A DNA stretch of 38,466 nt from the NCBI GenBank assembly GCA_016194375.1, contig JACQBU010000033.1, positions 1-38,466 of the forward strand, read 5' to 3'. Below are positions 1 through 8,806 of the stretch, one piece after another. The DNA is from Nitrospinota bacterium (lineage in GTDB: Bacteria > Nitrospinota_A > UBA7883 > JACRGQ01). The position numbers and the translations under genes were made by a program. The notes beneath the pieces were generated by a model that saw only the letters and a program-made list of their open reading frames with translations, was not told the DNA's origin and ran no database searches. Each line of letters begins with the position of its first letter. Within the stretch, counting starts at the first letter, position 1.

Positions 1-813
1 GCGGAGTTTGACGAAATCTGCCGGGTCATCTCCTCCACCAGACCCACGGCCGTAAACCTTTTTTGGGCCGTGGAGCGGGTGAGGAAGGCGGTCAGGGACG
101 CCGGTCCAAAAACCGTCGCGGACATGAAAAAAAGGGCGGCGGAGGAGGCGGTGAAAATCCTGAAGGAGGACCTCTTAATCAACGAAAAAATGGGGCGCAA
201 CGGGGCGCGCCTCATTGCCGACGGAGACGCGGTGCTGACGCACTGCAACGCGGGAGCCCTGGCGACGGCGGGGCGTTTCGGCACCGCGCTCGGCGTAATA
301 AAGGCCGCGCATCTTGACGGGAAGCGTATAAGAGTGTTCGCGGACGAAACGAGGCCCTTTTTGCAGGGGGCGCGCCTCACCGCGTGGGAGTTGAAGAAGG
401 AAGGGATAGACGTAACGCTGATAACCGACAGCATGGCCGGTTATTGCATGAAAAAGGGGCTCGTCCAAAAGGTCATTGTCGGAGCCGACAGGATAGCCAA
501 AAACGGCGACGTCGCCCACAAGATAGGGACTTACACCATAGCGGTTCTGGCCAGAACCCACGGCATACCGTTTTACGTGGCGGCGCCGCTCTCGACCATA
601 GACTTCGAGATTCCGGACGGCGAGCACATACCGATTGAGGAGCGCGACGCAAAGGAAGTGTCCCACATCGGCGGCCGGCGTATGGCCCCGGATGGCGTTA
701 AAATTTTTAACCCGGCCTTTGACGTCACCCCAAACGAGTATGTGTCGGCAATAATAACGGAAAGGGGAATCGCAGAAAGGCCGTTCGAGCAGTCACTGGA
801 AAAACTACGATAA
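1..813 (+). CDS. mtnA: S-methyl-5-thioribose-1-phosphate isomerase (5'-truncated by window edge)
   Basis: Family role: interconverts 5-methylthioribose-1-phosphate and 5-methylthioribulose-1-phosphate in cytoplasmic methionine salvage. The frame is open from base 1, so the start lies upstream; 270 residues remain of a family that is usually about 340-350. Seen: SSTRPTAVNLFWAVER near the left edge, the catalytic-Cys segment THCNAGALAT, and VGADRIAKNGDVAHKIGTY, which holds the catalytic Asp. A late ATG at 121 is not the real start, because the conserved RPTAVNL motif precedes it. Related eIF2B-like and ribose-1,5-bisphosphate isomerases share the fold, but the motif set fits MtnA best. No other methionine-salvage gene is visible in the window. 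Confidence 0.93.
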   Translation, partial: AEFDEICRVISSTRPTAVNLFWAVERVRKAVRDAGPKTVADMKKRAAEEAVKILKEDLLINEKMGRNGARLIADGDAVLTHCNAGALATAGRFGTALGVIKAAHLDGKRIRVFADETRPFLQGARLTAWELKKEGIDVTLITDSMAGYCMKKGLVQKVIVGADRIAKNGDVAHKIGTYTIAVLARTHGIPFYVAAPLSTIDFEIPDGEHIPIEERDAKEVSHIGGRRMAPDGVKIFNPAFDVTPNEYVSAIITERGIAERPFEQSLEKLR

Positions 814-937
814 GAAGGGTATATTAAGCGGATAAGAGGATTGATTAGTTCCTGAATAGTCGTCGCTTTCTCGGCGAAGCGGGGCGGGTTTGCCTAATTC
901 TTTAGCGCGCAATTGCGGACAACAGGAGGAGACTATT

Positions 938-1138
938 ATGACGATGGACGAACTCCGGGAGTTCGCAACGGCCCTGGGGATCCAATCAGTTCACAAGTTT
1001 GAAAACAAGGAGGATCTCGTGAGGACCATCCAGCTAGCCGAAGGGTACAGCGACTGTTTTCGCAGGACCAAGGACTGCCCGAACGAGAAATGCGCGTGGT
1101 ATGACGACTGCATAAAATTCCGGGAATCCCAGGACTGA
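938..1138 (+). CDS. Small SAP/Rho-N-like protein with C-terminal cysteine cluster
   Basis: A 66-residue protein of unknown function. The start is the ATG at 938, because AGGAGGAG lies just upstream; a longer in-frame reading from 890 has no such site. Residues 4 to about 36 (LREFATALGIQSV...KEDLVRTIQ) have the helix-extended-helix pattern of SAP or Rho N-terminal domains, which often bind nucleic acid. The tail carries four cysteines spaced C-x7-C-x4-C-x5-C with acidic and aromatic residues between them, suggesting a small metal site. Similar small SAP-plus-Cys proteins occur in other proteobacteria, but no function is known to me. It stands alone, about 120 bases after mtnA. Confidence 0.7.
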   Translation: MTMDELREFATALGIQSVHKFENKEDLVRTIQLAEGYSDCFRRTKDCPNEKCAWYDDCIKFRESQD

Positions 1139-1336
1139 CTTCCGGCCTCAACCCCCCCCGCGCTATGGCGCTTCCGGGTATGGCCAAAAGAAGCGCGTCA
1201 ACCCCTCCCTCGTCCAGCCGGGCGTTCATATTATCGGACTCGTGGACCAATGCTGTCTTTCTGCCGCCGTCGCCCGCCATAATGGGGGACGTCGTGGACG
1301 TCCGAGATTGTCCCTATTTTCATGTTGGTTTCCCCA

Positions 1337-1420
1337 ACCTACCTTGAGTTCTGAGGTTAGCCAATAAATTATCCGGTTTGGGGGGCCGATTACGCCCCCT
1401 GAACCCATACGCCGGTAGGT
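1337..1420. ncRNA. Candidate structured RNA element (nested inverted repeat)
   Basis: ACCTACC (1337-1343) and GGTAGGT (1414-1420) are perfect 7-base complements. They enclose a 12-pair hairpin, 1375-1386 with 1394-1405, with two G-T wobbles and a 7-base loop. Neither strand has a T-run after the stem, so it does not look like an intrinsic terminator. A closing stem, an open bubble and a strong terminal hairpin suggest a folded RNA or a regulatory leader, but it matches no Rfam family I can recall. Strand and function are unknown. Confidence 0.3.
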
Positions 1421-1430
1421 AAAAAAAAAT

Positions 1431-1461
1431 TTGCTGTTAAATTATTTTTTTCTGCTAGAAT
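1431..1461 (+). promoter_or_regulatory. Candidate sigma-70 promoter for the lipoprotein gene
   Basis: TTGCTG at 1431-1436 and TAGAAT at 1456-1461 are spaced by 19 bases in a strongly AT-rich stretch, about 100 bases before the lipoprotein start. The spacer is longer than the ideal 17 bases, so the call is tentative. Confidence 0.4.
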
Positions 1462-1558
1462 TACGGACTTACGCGAAATTGCCTTTTTTATATTGCCCAG
1501 CCGTGCGCGTGGCACGGACATGGGTCGCAAGGCTAATTATTTTTGGAGGAAATGGAAA

Positions 1559-1819
1559 ATGTTAAAGAAACTCGACCTGTTTGTACTGTCGGCCTTCTTC
1601 GCGGCCAGCGTATTGACTTTTACCGCCTGTCAGAAAGAGGAAGAAAAGGCCCCGGCTCCCGCGGCGGCGCCGGCTCCTGAGGCGGCTCCGGCCCCTGCGG
1701 CGGCTCCCGCGGCTCCCGGCGCGGCGGCTCCCGCGGCTCCCGCGGCCCCCGGCGCGGCGGCTCCCGCGGCTCCCGCGGCCCCTGCCGCGGCGGCTCCTGC
1801 GGCCCCCGCCAAGAAATAA
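1559..1819 (+). CDS. Ala/Pro-rich low-complexity lipoprotein
   Basis: An 86-residue predicted lipoprotein. The start is ATG 1559, eight bases after GGAGGA; an in-frame reading from 1493 would put an unlikely tail before the signal peptide. Residues 1-23 form a basic start (MLKK) and a hydrophobic core ending in FTAC, a lipobox with lipidated Cys24. The mature part is a short charged QKEEEK segment followed by imperfect AAP, APA and PGA repeats and a KK end. The Pro/Ala tail is probably extended and unstructured, like a wall-spanning spacer, but no partner is visible. The gene has its own promoter and terminator, so it is a single-gene unit. The repeats make length change by slippage likely. 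Confidence 0.75.
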   Translation: MLKKLDLFVLSAFFAASVLTFTACQKEEEKAPAPAAAPAPEAAPAPAAAPAAPGAAAPAAPAAPGAAAPAAPAAPAAAAPAAPAKK

Positions 1820-1835
1820 CTACGGCGTTGATAAC

Positions 1836-1870
1836 AAACGGGGCGCTCAAACGAGCGCCCCGTTTTATTT
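1836..1870 (+). terminator. Intrinsic terminator after the lipoprotein gene
   Basis: A perfect 13-base-pair stem (1836-1848 with 1853-1865) with loop AAAC is followed by a T-rich run. It begins 16 bases after the lipoprotein stop. The stem is near-symmetrical and could also stop transcription from the right. Confidence 0.9.
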
Positions 1871-1950
1871 TGTGCCCTATATATATCGGCGCAAGACGAC
1901 GGAAATCTGTTGCCGGCCGTCGGGGCCAAGCGCCTTTCTGACGAAATACC

Positions 1951-3294
1951 GTGTCAATCCCAGAGAGTGAGGATTACCTCAAAACCCGCGGTGGCGACAC
2001 CATTGCCGCCATAGCCACCCCGGCCGGAGAGGGGGGATTGGGCGTGATAAGGATTTCCGGCCCGAAATCCCCGTTGATAACTCTCTCGATTTTTCGCACC
2101 CCAAAGGGTTCGCCGCTAAAATCACTCGTTCCGCGCAAACTCCATCTGGGCAAAATTTGGGATGAACAAGGGGCGTTGGACGAGGTGTGCGTCGTTTTTT
2201 TCAATGCGCCCCATAGTTACACAAGGGAGCACGTGGTTGAAATATCCAGCCACGGGTCTCCCGCGGTGTTGCGCAAGATATTGAAACTTGCGATATTATC
2301 CGGGGCCAGGATTGCGGAGCCGGGAGAGTTCACAAAAAGGGCGTTTTTAAACGGAAGAATTGATTTAAGCCAGGCCGAAGGGGTCATTGACCTCATAAAA
2401 AGCCGTTCGGAAGGGGCGGCGCTAGCGGCATATCGGCTCATGGAGGGAGGGCTTTCCGCCCGTATAGATTCGATACGTCAAAAACTTGTTGGAGTGCTTT
2501 CAAACCTCGAGGCCTCGATTGATTTTCCCGACGAGGATTTCCAGACCGCATCCGACGAGGAGATTTACAAAATCCTGGACGAGGCGCTCGCCAGGATGGA
2601 GAGGCTCGTTAAAAGTTACGACGGAGGCAGGTTTTTGAGGCACGGGATAAACCTGCTGAACGCGATCGTCGAGGAGGAACGCGCCATCGTGACGAATCAT
2701 CCCGGAACGACTCGAGACCTCATACGCGCCGACGCGGAGATTTCCGGGCTTAAGGTGGAGCTTGTGGACACCGCCGGACTGAACCCCGCGCCGGACGAGG
2801 TCGAGGCGGAGGGTATAAGGCGCTCGATGAAGGCGGCCGAAACTGCGGACGTGGTTCTGGGGCTTTTTGACGGCTCCCGCCCGTGGGAGGCGGCCGACGA
2901 CGCGGTCCTTGAATTGTTGAAAAAATCCCGCCGATTTGTCGTGGCGATTAACAAGGCGGACATTCCGCAGTTATTGGAATGGCCCGACGCGGAAACAAGG
3001 CCGGTGCTTATTTCGGCAAAAACCGGGGCGGGGTTTAAGGAACTGACCGGCGCTATTTCGGCCTGGGGCCGCTTGGAGGGGGAGGAGCCGGTGGTGACCC
3101 GAATGCGCCACCGGGACATATTCACCCGGATAGCCGAGGACCTAAGGCGCGCCAAGGACGAACTCAAGGCTGGGCGCGAGCTAGCCGCCGCCGCCGTGTG
3201 GGACGCCCTCGAGGAGGTCAAAAGGTTCACCGGCGAATCGTACACCGAAGAGGTGCTAAACGCGCTCTTCTCCGAGTTTTGCGTGGGCAAGTGA
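1951..3294 (+). CDS. mnmE: tRNA modification GTPase MnmE lacking its P-loop
   Basis: MnmE works with MnmG to make the carboxymethylaminomethyl group on U34 of certain tRNAs. The chosen start is GTG 1951 (447 residues). The N-terminal folate-binding domain is intact ([41 protein letters not shown]). In the GTPase domain, TTRD (253-256), DTAG (273-276), NKAD (334-337) and SAK (355-357) are present, and the protein ends in the conserved FCVGK with Cys444. The Walker A loop is absent: the text runs RHGI then NLLNAIV at residues 230-240, whereas family members have about 13 residues including GxPNxGKS between these. The loss is in frame at about 2649/2650. Such a protein should not bind GTP. The stop overlaps the mnmG start. 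Confidence 0.93.
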   Translation: MSIPESEDYLKTRGGDTIAAIATPAGEGGLGVIRISGPKSPLITLSIFRTPKGSPLKSLVPRKLHLGKIWDEQGALDEVCVVFFNAPHSYTREHVVEISSHGSPAVLRKILKLAILSGARIAEPGEFTKRAFLNGRIDLSQAEGVIDLIKSRSEGAALAAYRLMEGGLSARIDSIRQKLVGVLSNLEASIDFPDEDFQTASDEEIYKILDEALARMERLVKSYDGGRFLRHGINLLNAIVEEERAIVTNHPGTTRDLIRADAEISGLKVELVDTAGLNPAPDEVEAEGIRRSMKAAETADVVLGLFDGSRPWEAADDAVLELLKKSRRFVVAINKADIPQLLEWPDAETRPVLISAKTGAGFKELTGAISAWGRLEGEEPVVTRMRHRDIFTRIAEDLRRAKDELKAGRELAAAAVWDALEEVKRFTGESYTEEVLNALFSEFCVGK

Positions 3295-5171
3295 CGAGAG
3301 ACTTCGACGTAATCGTAATTGGCGGCGGACACGGAGGGTGCGAGGCGGCCGCCGCTTCGGCGCGGCTCGGTTGTAACACGGCGCTTGTCATAACAAGAAA
3401 AGAGGCCATCGCCCGGATGTCGTGCAACCCGGCCGTGGGAGGCCCCGGCAAGAGCCAGATAGTTCGGGAGATTGACGCGCTCGGGGGTCTGATGGCCCGC
3501 ATTACCGACAGGACCGGCCTTCAATACCGCACCTTAAACGACTCGAAAGGTGCGGCCGTTCGCGCATACCGCGTGCAGTCCGACACGGTGGAATACGAAA
3601 AGGAGATGCGCTCCGTTTTGGAGAACATCCCCGGCCTCAGGATAGTCGAGGGAGAGGCTGTTTCCATCGAACCCGAAAACGGCGCGGTCTCGGCCGTAAC
3701 GTTGAAGTCCGGCCAAACTCTTTCGGCGCGCGCCCTGGTGGTCTGCACCGGCACGTTCTTAAACGGACTATTGCACACCGGACTGGAGCAAACTCCCGGG
3801 GGACGGTTTGGGGAGGCGCCTTCCGGCAACCTTTCGGCGTCGCTCAAGAGACTTGGGTTCACGCTGGGAAGGCTAAAGACGGGAACGCCGCCCAGGCTGG
3901 ATAAAAACAGCATCGATTGGTCGGCCCTTAAAAAACAGGACGGCGACGACCCCCCCCCTTCGTTTTCATATTTCCAGGACAAGGGGGTTCGGAACCAACT
4001 GCCATGCTTCCTCACGGCCACCAACGCGAGAACACACGAGGTAGTCCGCGCCGGGTTCGGCGAATCGCCCTTGTTCACCGGGGTGATCAAGGGGGTCGGG
4101 CCGCGCTACTGCCCCTCGATCGAGGACAAGGTGGCCCGTTTTCCCGACCGCGACTCGCACCATATCTTCTTGGAGCCGGTTTCGAGACAATCGGACGAGA
4201 TATACCCGAACGGAGTGTCAACCTCGCTATCCCGCGAAACGCAGGCGAACTTCCTTCGCACGATTCCCGGTTTGGAAGACGTGAGGATTCTAAAGGCGGG
4301 ATACGCCGTCGAATACGACTATGCCCCCCCTACGCAACTTTATCCGACCCTCGAGACAAAACTGGTCGGCGGCCTGTTTTTTGCCGGGCAGATAAACGGA
4401 ACCAGCGGGTATGAGGAGGCGGCGGGGCAGGGGTTGCTGGCCGGCATAAACGCGGCCCGGTCCGTCCGCGGGGAGCAACCGATAATCCTCAGGCGTTCCG
4501 ATAGCTACATAGGCGTCATGGTGGACGACCTGACGACGCTCGGGACCGAGGAGCCGTACCGGATGTTCACCTCGCGCGCGGAGCACCGCCTTGTCTTGCG
4601 GCAGGACAACGCGGACGAAAGGCTTTGCGAGTTGGGCCGCTCGATCGGGCTGTTGTCCGACGAGGATTACAAGGCGTTCGTCGACAAGCGCGACCGCATT
4701 CGCCTGGCCTTGAGGGTCATACGCGGCAATTCCCTCAAGCCCGAGCGGGGCACGCTTGAATGCCTGAAATCCCTGGGGCTTCCGCCGGTGCAGGAGGCGA
4801 CGCCGCTTTGGCAGTATTTAAAGAGGCCTGAGGTCACGATTAGGAGGGGGGGAATGACGCCAAACAGCGTTTTTTCTTCCTTGGCCCAATTTTTGCCGGA
4901 TGAAACCGAGCGGGCGGAGATAAGCGTCAAATACGAGGGATACATTGAGCGACAAAACAAATGGATCGAACAGTTGGACGACGTGGAGCACATCTCCCTT
5001 GACAAGGACATGGATTACGCGTCGGTCTCCGGCCTCTCGACGGAGCTGAGGCAAAAGCTGGACAAGGTTAGGCCGCTCACGTTCGGCCAGGCCTCGCGAA
5101 TACAGGGGATGACGCCGGCCGCGCTGGCGGTCCTGATGATTACGCTAAAGGCCCGGAAGAAAAGCGGATGA
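3291..5171 (+). CDS. mnmG: tRNA U34 modification enzyme MnmG (GidA)
   Basis: FAD-dependent partner of MnmE in modification of the tRNA wobble uridine. The start is GTG 3291, overlapping the mnmE stop as GTGA; this gives 626 residues, the normal family length, whereas the upstream in-frame reading from 3198 lies inside mnmE. Seen: the FAD-binding [10 protein letters not shown] near residue 11, [20 protein letters not shown], the TGTFLNG segment, [12 protein letters not shown], and [17 protein letters not shown]. The C-terminal helical domain that contacts MnmE is complete. A nine-C run near 3949 encodes the DDPPP loop. The stop overlaps the rsmG ATG. Unlike mnmE, this gene shows no lesion. Confidence 0.97.
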   Translation: MTRDFDVIVIGGGHGGCEAAAASARLGCNTALVITRKEAIARMSCNPAVGGPGKSQIVREIDALGGLMARITDRTGLQYRTLNDSKGAAVRAYRVQSDTVEYEKEMRSVLENIPGLRIVEGEAVSIEPENGAVSAVTLKSGQTLSARALVVCTGTFLNGLLHTGLEQTPGGRFGEAPSGNLSASLKRLGFTLGRLKTGTPPRLDKNSIDWSALKKQDGDDPPPSFSYFQDKGVRNQLPCFLTATNARTHEVVRAGFGESPLFTGVIKGVGPRYCPSIEDKVARFPDRDSHHIFLEPVSRQSDEIYPNGVSTSLSRETQANFLRTIPGLEDVRILKAGYAVEYDYAPPTQLYPTLETKLVGGLFFAGQINGTSGYEEAAGQGLLAGINAARSVRGEQPIILRRSDSYIGVMVDDLTTLGTEEPYRMFTSRAEHRLVLRQDNADERLCELGRSIGLLSDEDYKAFVDKRDRIRLALRVIRGNSLKPERGTLECLKSLGLPPVQEATPLWQYLKRPEVTIRRGGMTPNSVFSSLAQFLPDETERAEISVKYEGYIERQNKWIEQLDDVEHISLDKDMDYASVSGLSTELRQKLDKVRPLTFGQASRIQGMTPAALAVLMITLKARKKSG

Positions 5172-5701
5172 ACGACAAACGGATTTCGGCCTACCTTTCC
5201 GAGCTGTATAAATGGAACAAAAAAATCAACCTCACCTCGGTGGAGGAAAAGGATGCGGTCGAGGTTTTGGTGAAGCCCTCGCTGGGTATGGTCGAATTCA
5301 TACCCGAAAAGGCCGTCGTTTTTGACGTCGGTTCCGGCGGAGGTATTCCAGGCGTCGTGTTGGCGTTGAATCTTCCGGCCTGCGAATTTATTTTGGTCGA
5401 GTCGGACGGCAAGAAATCCGCGTTTTTGAAGCACGTAGCGGGAATGCTGCAACTTACAAACCTCCGGGTCGTACGCGAACGAGCCGAAAAGCTGGCCGCG
5501 GCCCCCGAATTCGCCGGTCGCGCCGACGCCGTCGTCTCCCGCGCTGTGAAAAGAGAGGTCGTGTTGACGGCGGCCGCGGGATTGCTGAAGGCGCGCGGCG
5601 TGGCCGTCCTTCACCGCTCGTCAAAACCGTTCGGGGCGGACCCCCGTTTCGAGCCGGCCGGAGGCAACGAGTTCGCCGACTGCCTCCGCCTTGTCGGCTG
5701 A
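5168..5701 (+). CDS. rsmG: 16S rRNA (guanine-N7)-methyltransferase RsmG (GidB)
   Basis: Methylates N7 of a guanine in the 530 loop of 16S rRNA. The ATG at 5168 overlaps the mnmG stop. Seen: the N-terminal [11 protein letters not shown] motif, the SAM-binding [16 protein letters not shown], an acidic residue at [12 protein letters not shown], and RERAEKL followed by VVSRAVKRE. At 177 residues it is shorter than the 200-240 usual for the family; the C-terminal sheet after the HRSSKPFG region is reduced, and the usual KG motif is absent. It is the third gene of a tightly overlapping mnmE-mnmG-rsmG set, a very common arrangement. Confidence 0.9.
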   Translation: MNDKRISAYLSELYKWNKKINLTSVEEKDAVEVLVKPSLGMVEFIPEKAVVFDVGSGGGIPGVVLALNLPACEFILVESDGKKSAFLKHVAGMLQLTNLRVVRERAEKLAAAPEFAGRADAVVSRAVKREVVLTAAAGLLKARGVAVLHRSSKPFGADPRFEPAGGNEFADCLRLVG

Positions 5702-5709
5702 CCCCGACC

Positions 5710-6465
5710 TCAGCCTTTCCAGAGCTCGCGGAGCCTTTCGTACTTCGTGAAGGTGTGGAACGCGCTCAGGCCGCAGATTATGAGCCCCGGGACGCCGTCC
5801 AAAAAACCCAGCTTAACAACATACATTTTTAGGAAGGTGAAGAGCGGTCTTGTGGTTACGTCCAGAAGGTTCGACCTTTTGCCGCGATTAAACGCCTCCA
5901 GCGCCCCTATGCTGGTGAAATTGTCTATCGTATTGAAGTGGTCTTTAACGGAATCGAAGGAGAGGTGGTATAAATCCCCGTGCAATATTTCCACGTTACC
6001 CGAGACGACCAGCGCGTCGTGGGGGTCAACGCCTTCCCATGCGGCCTTTGACTTTTTGGCTAGCCTTACCTTGCGCGCCGGATACCAGCCGCAATGGCCT
6101 ATCCACCTGTTTATATAGAAGACCTTGCGCGGCATCGAGTAACCTTCCGCGCTCGGATTCCTCATAACCTCCAGAATCTCCCCCCTAAGGCGTTGCGACA
6201 CGCGTTCGTCGGAATCAAGCGAGATGACCCATTCGTGCGACGTGGCGTTTAGGGCGAAGTTCTTTTGTTTAACGTGACCCTCCCAGTCGTGCTCTATCAC
6301 CCTTGTCTTTGGGAAGGACTCGACAACGCCGATGGTGCCGTCCGTGCTGTGGGAGTCCACAACAACTATCTCGTCCACCCATGAAAGGCTCTTGATGCAG
6401 TCGGCTATGCGCGTCTCCTCGTTGAAGGTGATTATCGCGGCCGAGATCGGCGGGTGTTGCCGCAT
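5710..6465 (-). CDS. Family 2 glycosyltransferase, WaaE/KdtX-like
   Basis: A 251-residue inverting GT-A enzyme, probably adding a sugar to lipopolysaccharide core or a related surface glycan at the inner face of the membrane. Seen: the N-terminal SAAIITFNEE strand, VDEIVVVDSHSTDGT, which binds nucleotide sugar, the metal-binding ISLDSDERVS, and the acceptor-side WEGHVKQKNFAL and FYINRWIGHCGWYP segments typical of the WaaE group. A hydrophobic stretch near the C-terminus may associate with the membrane. It converges on rsmG and starts shortly downstream of the Trm112-like gene, with which it may be co-transcribed. The exact sugar and acceptor cannot be read from the sequence. Confidence 0.88.
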   Translation of the reverse strand: MRQHPPISAAIITFNEETRIADCIKSLSWVDEIVVVDSHSTDGTIGVVESFPKTRVIEHDWEGHVKQKNFALNATSHEWVISLDSDERVSQRLRGEILEVMRNPSAEGYSMPRKVFYINRWIGHCGWYPARKVRLAKKSKAAWEGVDPHDALVVSGNVEILHGDLYHLSFDSVKDHFNTIDNFTSIGALEAFNRGKRSNLLDVTTRPLFTFLKMYVVKLGFLDGVPGLIICGLSAFHTFTKYERLRELWKG

Positions 6466-6478
6466 AAAACCCCCTATT

Positions 6479-6670
6479 TTAATTTTTCGGCTTAAGGTCG
6501 TCGCCTAGCAGAACCGCCTCGTCCGTGAGCATCACCGGAATGCCGTCCCGAATCTCGTAAAGTAGTTTGCAGTTCGGGCAGACCAGCCCGTCCTCCCCCT
6601 TGGTGAGTTGCAGGGTCCCCTTGCATTTGGGGCACGCGAGTATCTCAAGAAGCTCCTTGTCAATTCCCAT
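6479..6670 (-). CDS. Trm112-like zinc-ribbon protein (YcaR/UPF0434 family)
   Basis: A 63-residue protein with LLEILACPKCKGTLQL and LVCPNCKLLYEIRDGIPVML, the classic Trm112/YcaR pattern with two CPxC knuckles that would bind one zinc. In eukaryotes and archaea Trm112 activates methyltransferases; in bacteria the role is less clear, and such genes often sit near LPS or lipid A genes. Here it lies between the glycosyltransferase (13 bases downstream) and the zinc-protease lipoprotein (8 bases upstream), so the three genes probably form one operon. Confidence 0.9.
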   Translation of the reverse strand: MGIDKELLEILACPKCKGTLQLTKGEDGLVCPNCKLLYEIRDGIPVMLTDEAVLLGDDLKPKN

Positions 6671-6678
6671 TATGCGCC

Positions 6679-7362
6679 TTAGTATACATCCGCCACCGAC
6701 CGGGCGGTTTCGACCCCCTTTGTGGATATGCCGACGGCGGCCATCACGTCGAGCGCGAACTGATCCGCCTCCAGCTCTTGCGGCAGGCCGAATTTGGCGT
6801 CACCCCGCAGTTTTAACGCGGAATGGTTGAGCACGGCGTGGCCTATTTCATGGTAGAGAACGAACGCAAGGCCGGAGACAAATTCGTCGTCCCCCCCCCC
6901 GTTGGCGCGAACCGCCTCCTTGAGCCTCCCGATAAAGTCGTTGGATAATGACACGGTGCGGTAAAGCGCGTTCGCGCTGGCGGACATCCCGTTGCATAAA
7001 AACACGCCGACGGAATTTTCGCCGCGCGGCGGCGCGTCAAGCAGCGCCACCTCGTTCACGGGCGGGGAGATATCAGCCATCTTTCCAATGACGGGGTTTA
7101 TTTTGCCGACCAAGCCCGAGACGTCGGGGTAAAACGGGGAAGCGGAGGAGACGCAGTCTCTCCATTGGGCCGAGTTTTGGTACGATGATCCCTCAAGGCC
7201 CTCCAGGGAGCTTTTCTCGGTAGGGCTGATGGAGACGGCCGCGCTTTTGCTGTCGGCGGACACCTGCCCCACGTTGCCGCACGCGGATATGGCGAGGGCG
7301 AGCGCGACCGCCACAAGCCCGGTTCCGGGCGCATTTTTTACAAAATCCAAGAGCTTTTGCAT
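6679..7362 (-). CDS. M48-like zinc metalloprotease lipoprotein
   Basis: A 227-residue predicted lipoprotein. A signal peptide ends in the lipobox AISAC with Cys28. The zinc-binding HEIGH lies at residues 171-175, and the distal acidic ligand fits the ELEADQFAL segment at 196-204. This arrangement resembles M48 or other gluzincin-type lipoproteins, although the domain is short. The region between 30 and 150 is not recognised. The sequence encoding GGGDD (around residues 155-159) is a run of ten G on the coding strand, ending eleven codons before the active site, so a slip there would destroy the enzyme. The gene is divergent from clpC. Confidence 0.75.
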   Translation of the reverse strand: MQKLLDFVKNAPGTGLVAVALALAISACGNVGQVSADSKSAAVSISPTEKSSLEGLEGSSYQNSAQWRDCVSSASPFYPDVSGLVGKINPVIGKMADISPPVNEVALLDAPPRGENSVGVFLCNGMSASANALYRTVSLSNDFIGRLKEAVRANGGGDDEFVSGLAFVLYHEIGHAVLNHSALKLRGDAKFGLPQELEADQFALDVMAAVGISTKGVETARSVADVY

Positions 7363-7533
7363 GCCTTATAATGATAACATTCGCGCGGCGCGGCACAAAA
7401 TTTCGCCCTTTTGGGCCGCGCGGTGTAGAATAATGGTGATAGCGGCGATTGAATTTGAAATTTATGCGGCTGGACGGCGTGCGGAATTTTGTCGTGCGAC
7501 GTTCCCCGGTTTGACGGATGAGGTAATGGAAAA

Positions 7534-8718
7534 ATGTTTAAGAAATTTACCGAACGAGCAAGGAAGGTCATAATCCTCGCCCGCGAGGAGGCCGAAAAAA
7601 ATCAGCACGAGTATCTTGGCACCGAACACCTTTTGATGGGGATACTCAAGGACGGCGGCGGAGTGGCGATAGCGGTGCTTCAAAGGCTCGGCGCCGACCT
7701 TAGGCAGATAAAACTGGAGATTGAAAGACACATGCCCCCGATTTCTACGACTATCGTCATAGGGGACATTCCGTTCACGGCCCGCGCCAAGAAGGTTTTG
7801 GAGTACGCCGTCGAAGAGGCGCGTTCCATGGGGCACAGCTACATCGGAACGGAGCACATGTTGCTGGGCCTCATACGCGAAAAGGAGGGGGTTGCGGCGA
7901 GGATACTCATATCTCTCAACCTGCATTACACCGAAATACGCGAGCAGACCATCAACCTCCTTAGGGAACCAGTTTCCCCGACTCAGGAGAAGCAGCAGAG
8001 CAAAACCCCCGCGCTCGACGAATTCGGAAGGGACCTGACGGAACTGGCGCATGAAGGAAGGCTTGACCCCGTCATTGGTCGCGACAAGGAGATAGACAGG
8101 GTCATACAAATACTCGCACGAAGGACAAAAAACAACCCCATCCTTATCGGGGAGCCGGGCGTCGGCAAAACGGCCATCGTCGAGGGGCTGTCCCAGCGGA
8201 TTTATCACCGGGAGGTGCCGCAGTTGCTTTACGACAAGCGCGTCATAGCCCTTGACTTGGGCGCGATAATCGCCGGAACCAAGTACCGCGGCCAGTTCGA
8301 GCAGAGGATCAAGGCGATAATGAAGGAGATAATCCAGTCGCGCAACGTCATAATCTTCATTGACGAGATACACACGCTGGTGGGCGCCGGCGCCGCCGAG
8401 GGGTCCGTGGACGCCTCGAATATGCTGAAACCGGCCCTTTCGCGGGGCGAGATACAGTGCGTCGGCGCGACCACGATAGACGAGTACCGAAAGTACATAG
8501 AGAAAAACGGCGCTTTGGAGCGAAGGTTCCAGCCGATCATGGTCAACGCCCCGAGCATCGACGAGACCATAATGATAATCAAGGGGCTGAAAAACGAGTA
8601 CGAGCTCCACCACAAGGCGATAATCACCGACGGCGCCATAAACGCCGCCGTTTTGCTCTCCGACAGGTACATAAGCGACAGATTCATGCCCGACAAGGCC
8701 ATCGACGTCATCGACTAG
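7534..8718 (+). CDS. clpC: ClpC N-terminal part: Clp-N domain and first AAA+ module, ended by an in-frame TAG
   Basis: ClpC is a two-ring Hsp100 unfoldase that feeds ClpP. This piece has 394 residues: two Clp-N repeats ([38 protein letters not shown]), then the first AAA+ module with Walker A GEPGVGKT, Walker [15 protein letters not shown], the [14 protein letters not shown] sensor region and [17 protein letters not shown]. Families continue DEAGSRVRLR; here the Glu codon is TAG (8716-8718), and AGSRVRLR follows in the same frame after the stop. The start at ATG 7534 matches the family. A candidate -10 (TAGAAT) lies at 7426-7431. As read, the product is an N-terminal half only. Confidence 0.9.
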   Translation: MFKKFTERARKVIILAREEAEKNQHEYLGTEHLLMGILKDGGGVAIAVLQRLGADLRQIKLEIERHMPPISTTIVIGDIPFTARAKKVLEYAVEEARSMGHSYIGTEHMLLGLIREKEGVAARILISLNLHYTEIREQTINLLREPVSPTQEKQQSKTPALDEFGRDLTELAHEGRLDPVIGRDKEIDRVIQILARRTKNNPILIGEPGVGKTAIVEGLSQRIYHREVPQLLYDKRVIALDLGAIIAGTKYRGQFEQRIKAIMKEIIQSRNVIIFIDEIHTLVGAGAAEGSVDASNMLKPALSRGEIQCVGATTIDEYRKYIEKNGALERRFQPIMVNAPSIDETIMIIKGLKNEYELHHKAIITDGAINAAVLLSDRYISDRFMPDKAIDVID

Positions 8719-8806
8719 GCGGGCTCCCGGGTGCGGTTGAGGCAGGTTACAGGAGTTCGAGCACGCAGTCGAACTTCGCGACAAGGAAAGCAAACTGCGC
8801 AAGGAC

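Larger units (their letters stand above)
1139..1558. other. Gene-poor gap of 420 bases
   Basis: I see no convincing gene here. The left third has only short readings on both strands. The middle holds the nested inverted repeat described separately at 1337-1420. The right end is very AT-rich, with a nine-A run and several T runs, and carries the candidate promoter at 1431-1461 for the lipoprotein gene. Confidence 0.6.

Noticed and set aside
1160-1325. Minus-strand readings MAGDGGRKTALVHESDNM... and MKIGTISDVHD...
   Set aside because: The first faintly recalls RpiB or arginine-deiminase ends and the second a metallophosphoesterase start, but both are short, in different frames and without a supporting domain. 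Too weak to call even a remnant.
1337-1420. 6S RNA
   Set aside because: The closing stem, bubble and hairpin look similar in outline, but 84 bases is far shorter than 6S RNA and the conserved central sequence is absent.
2697-3524. 275-codon open frame opposite mnmE/mnmG
   Set aside because: Shadow of two well-supported genes; low-complexity Ser/Ala/Arg content.
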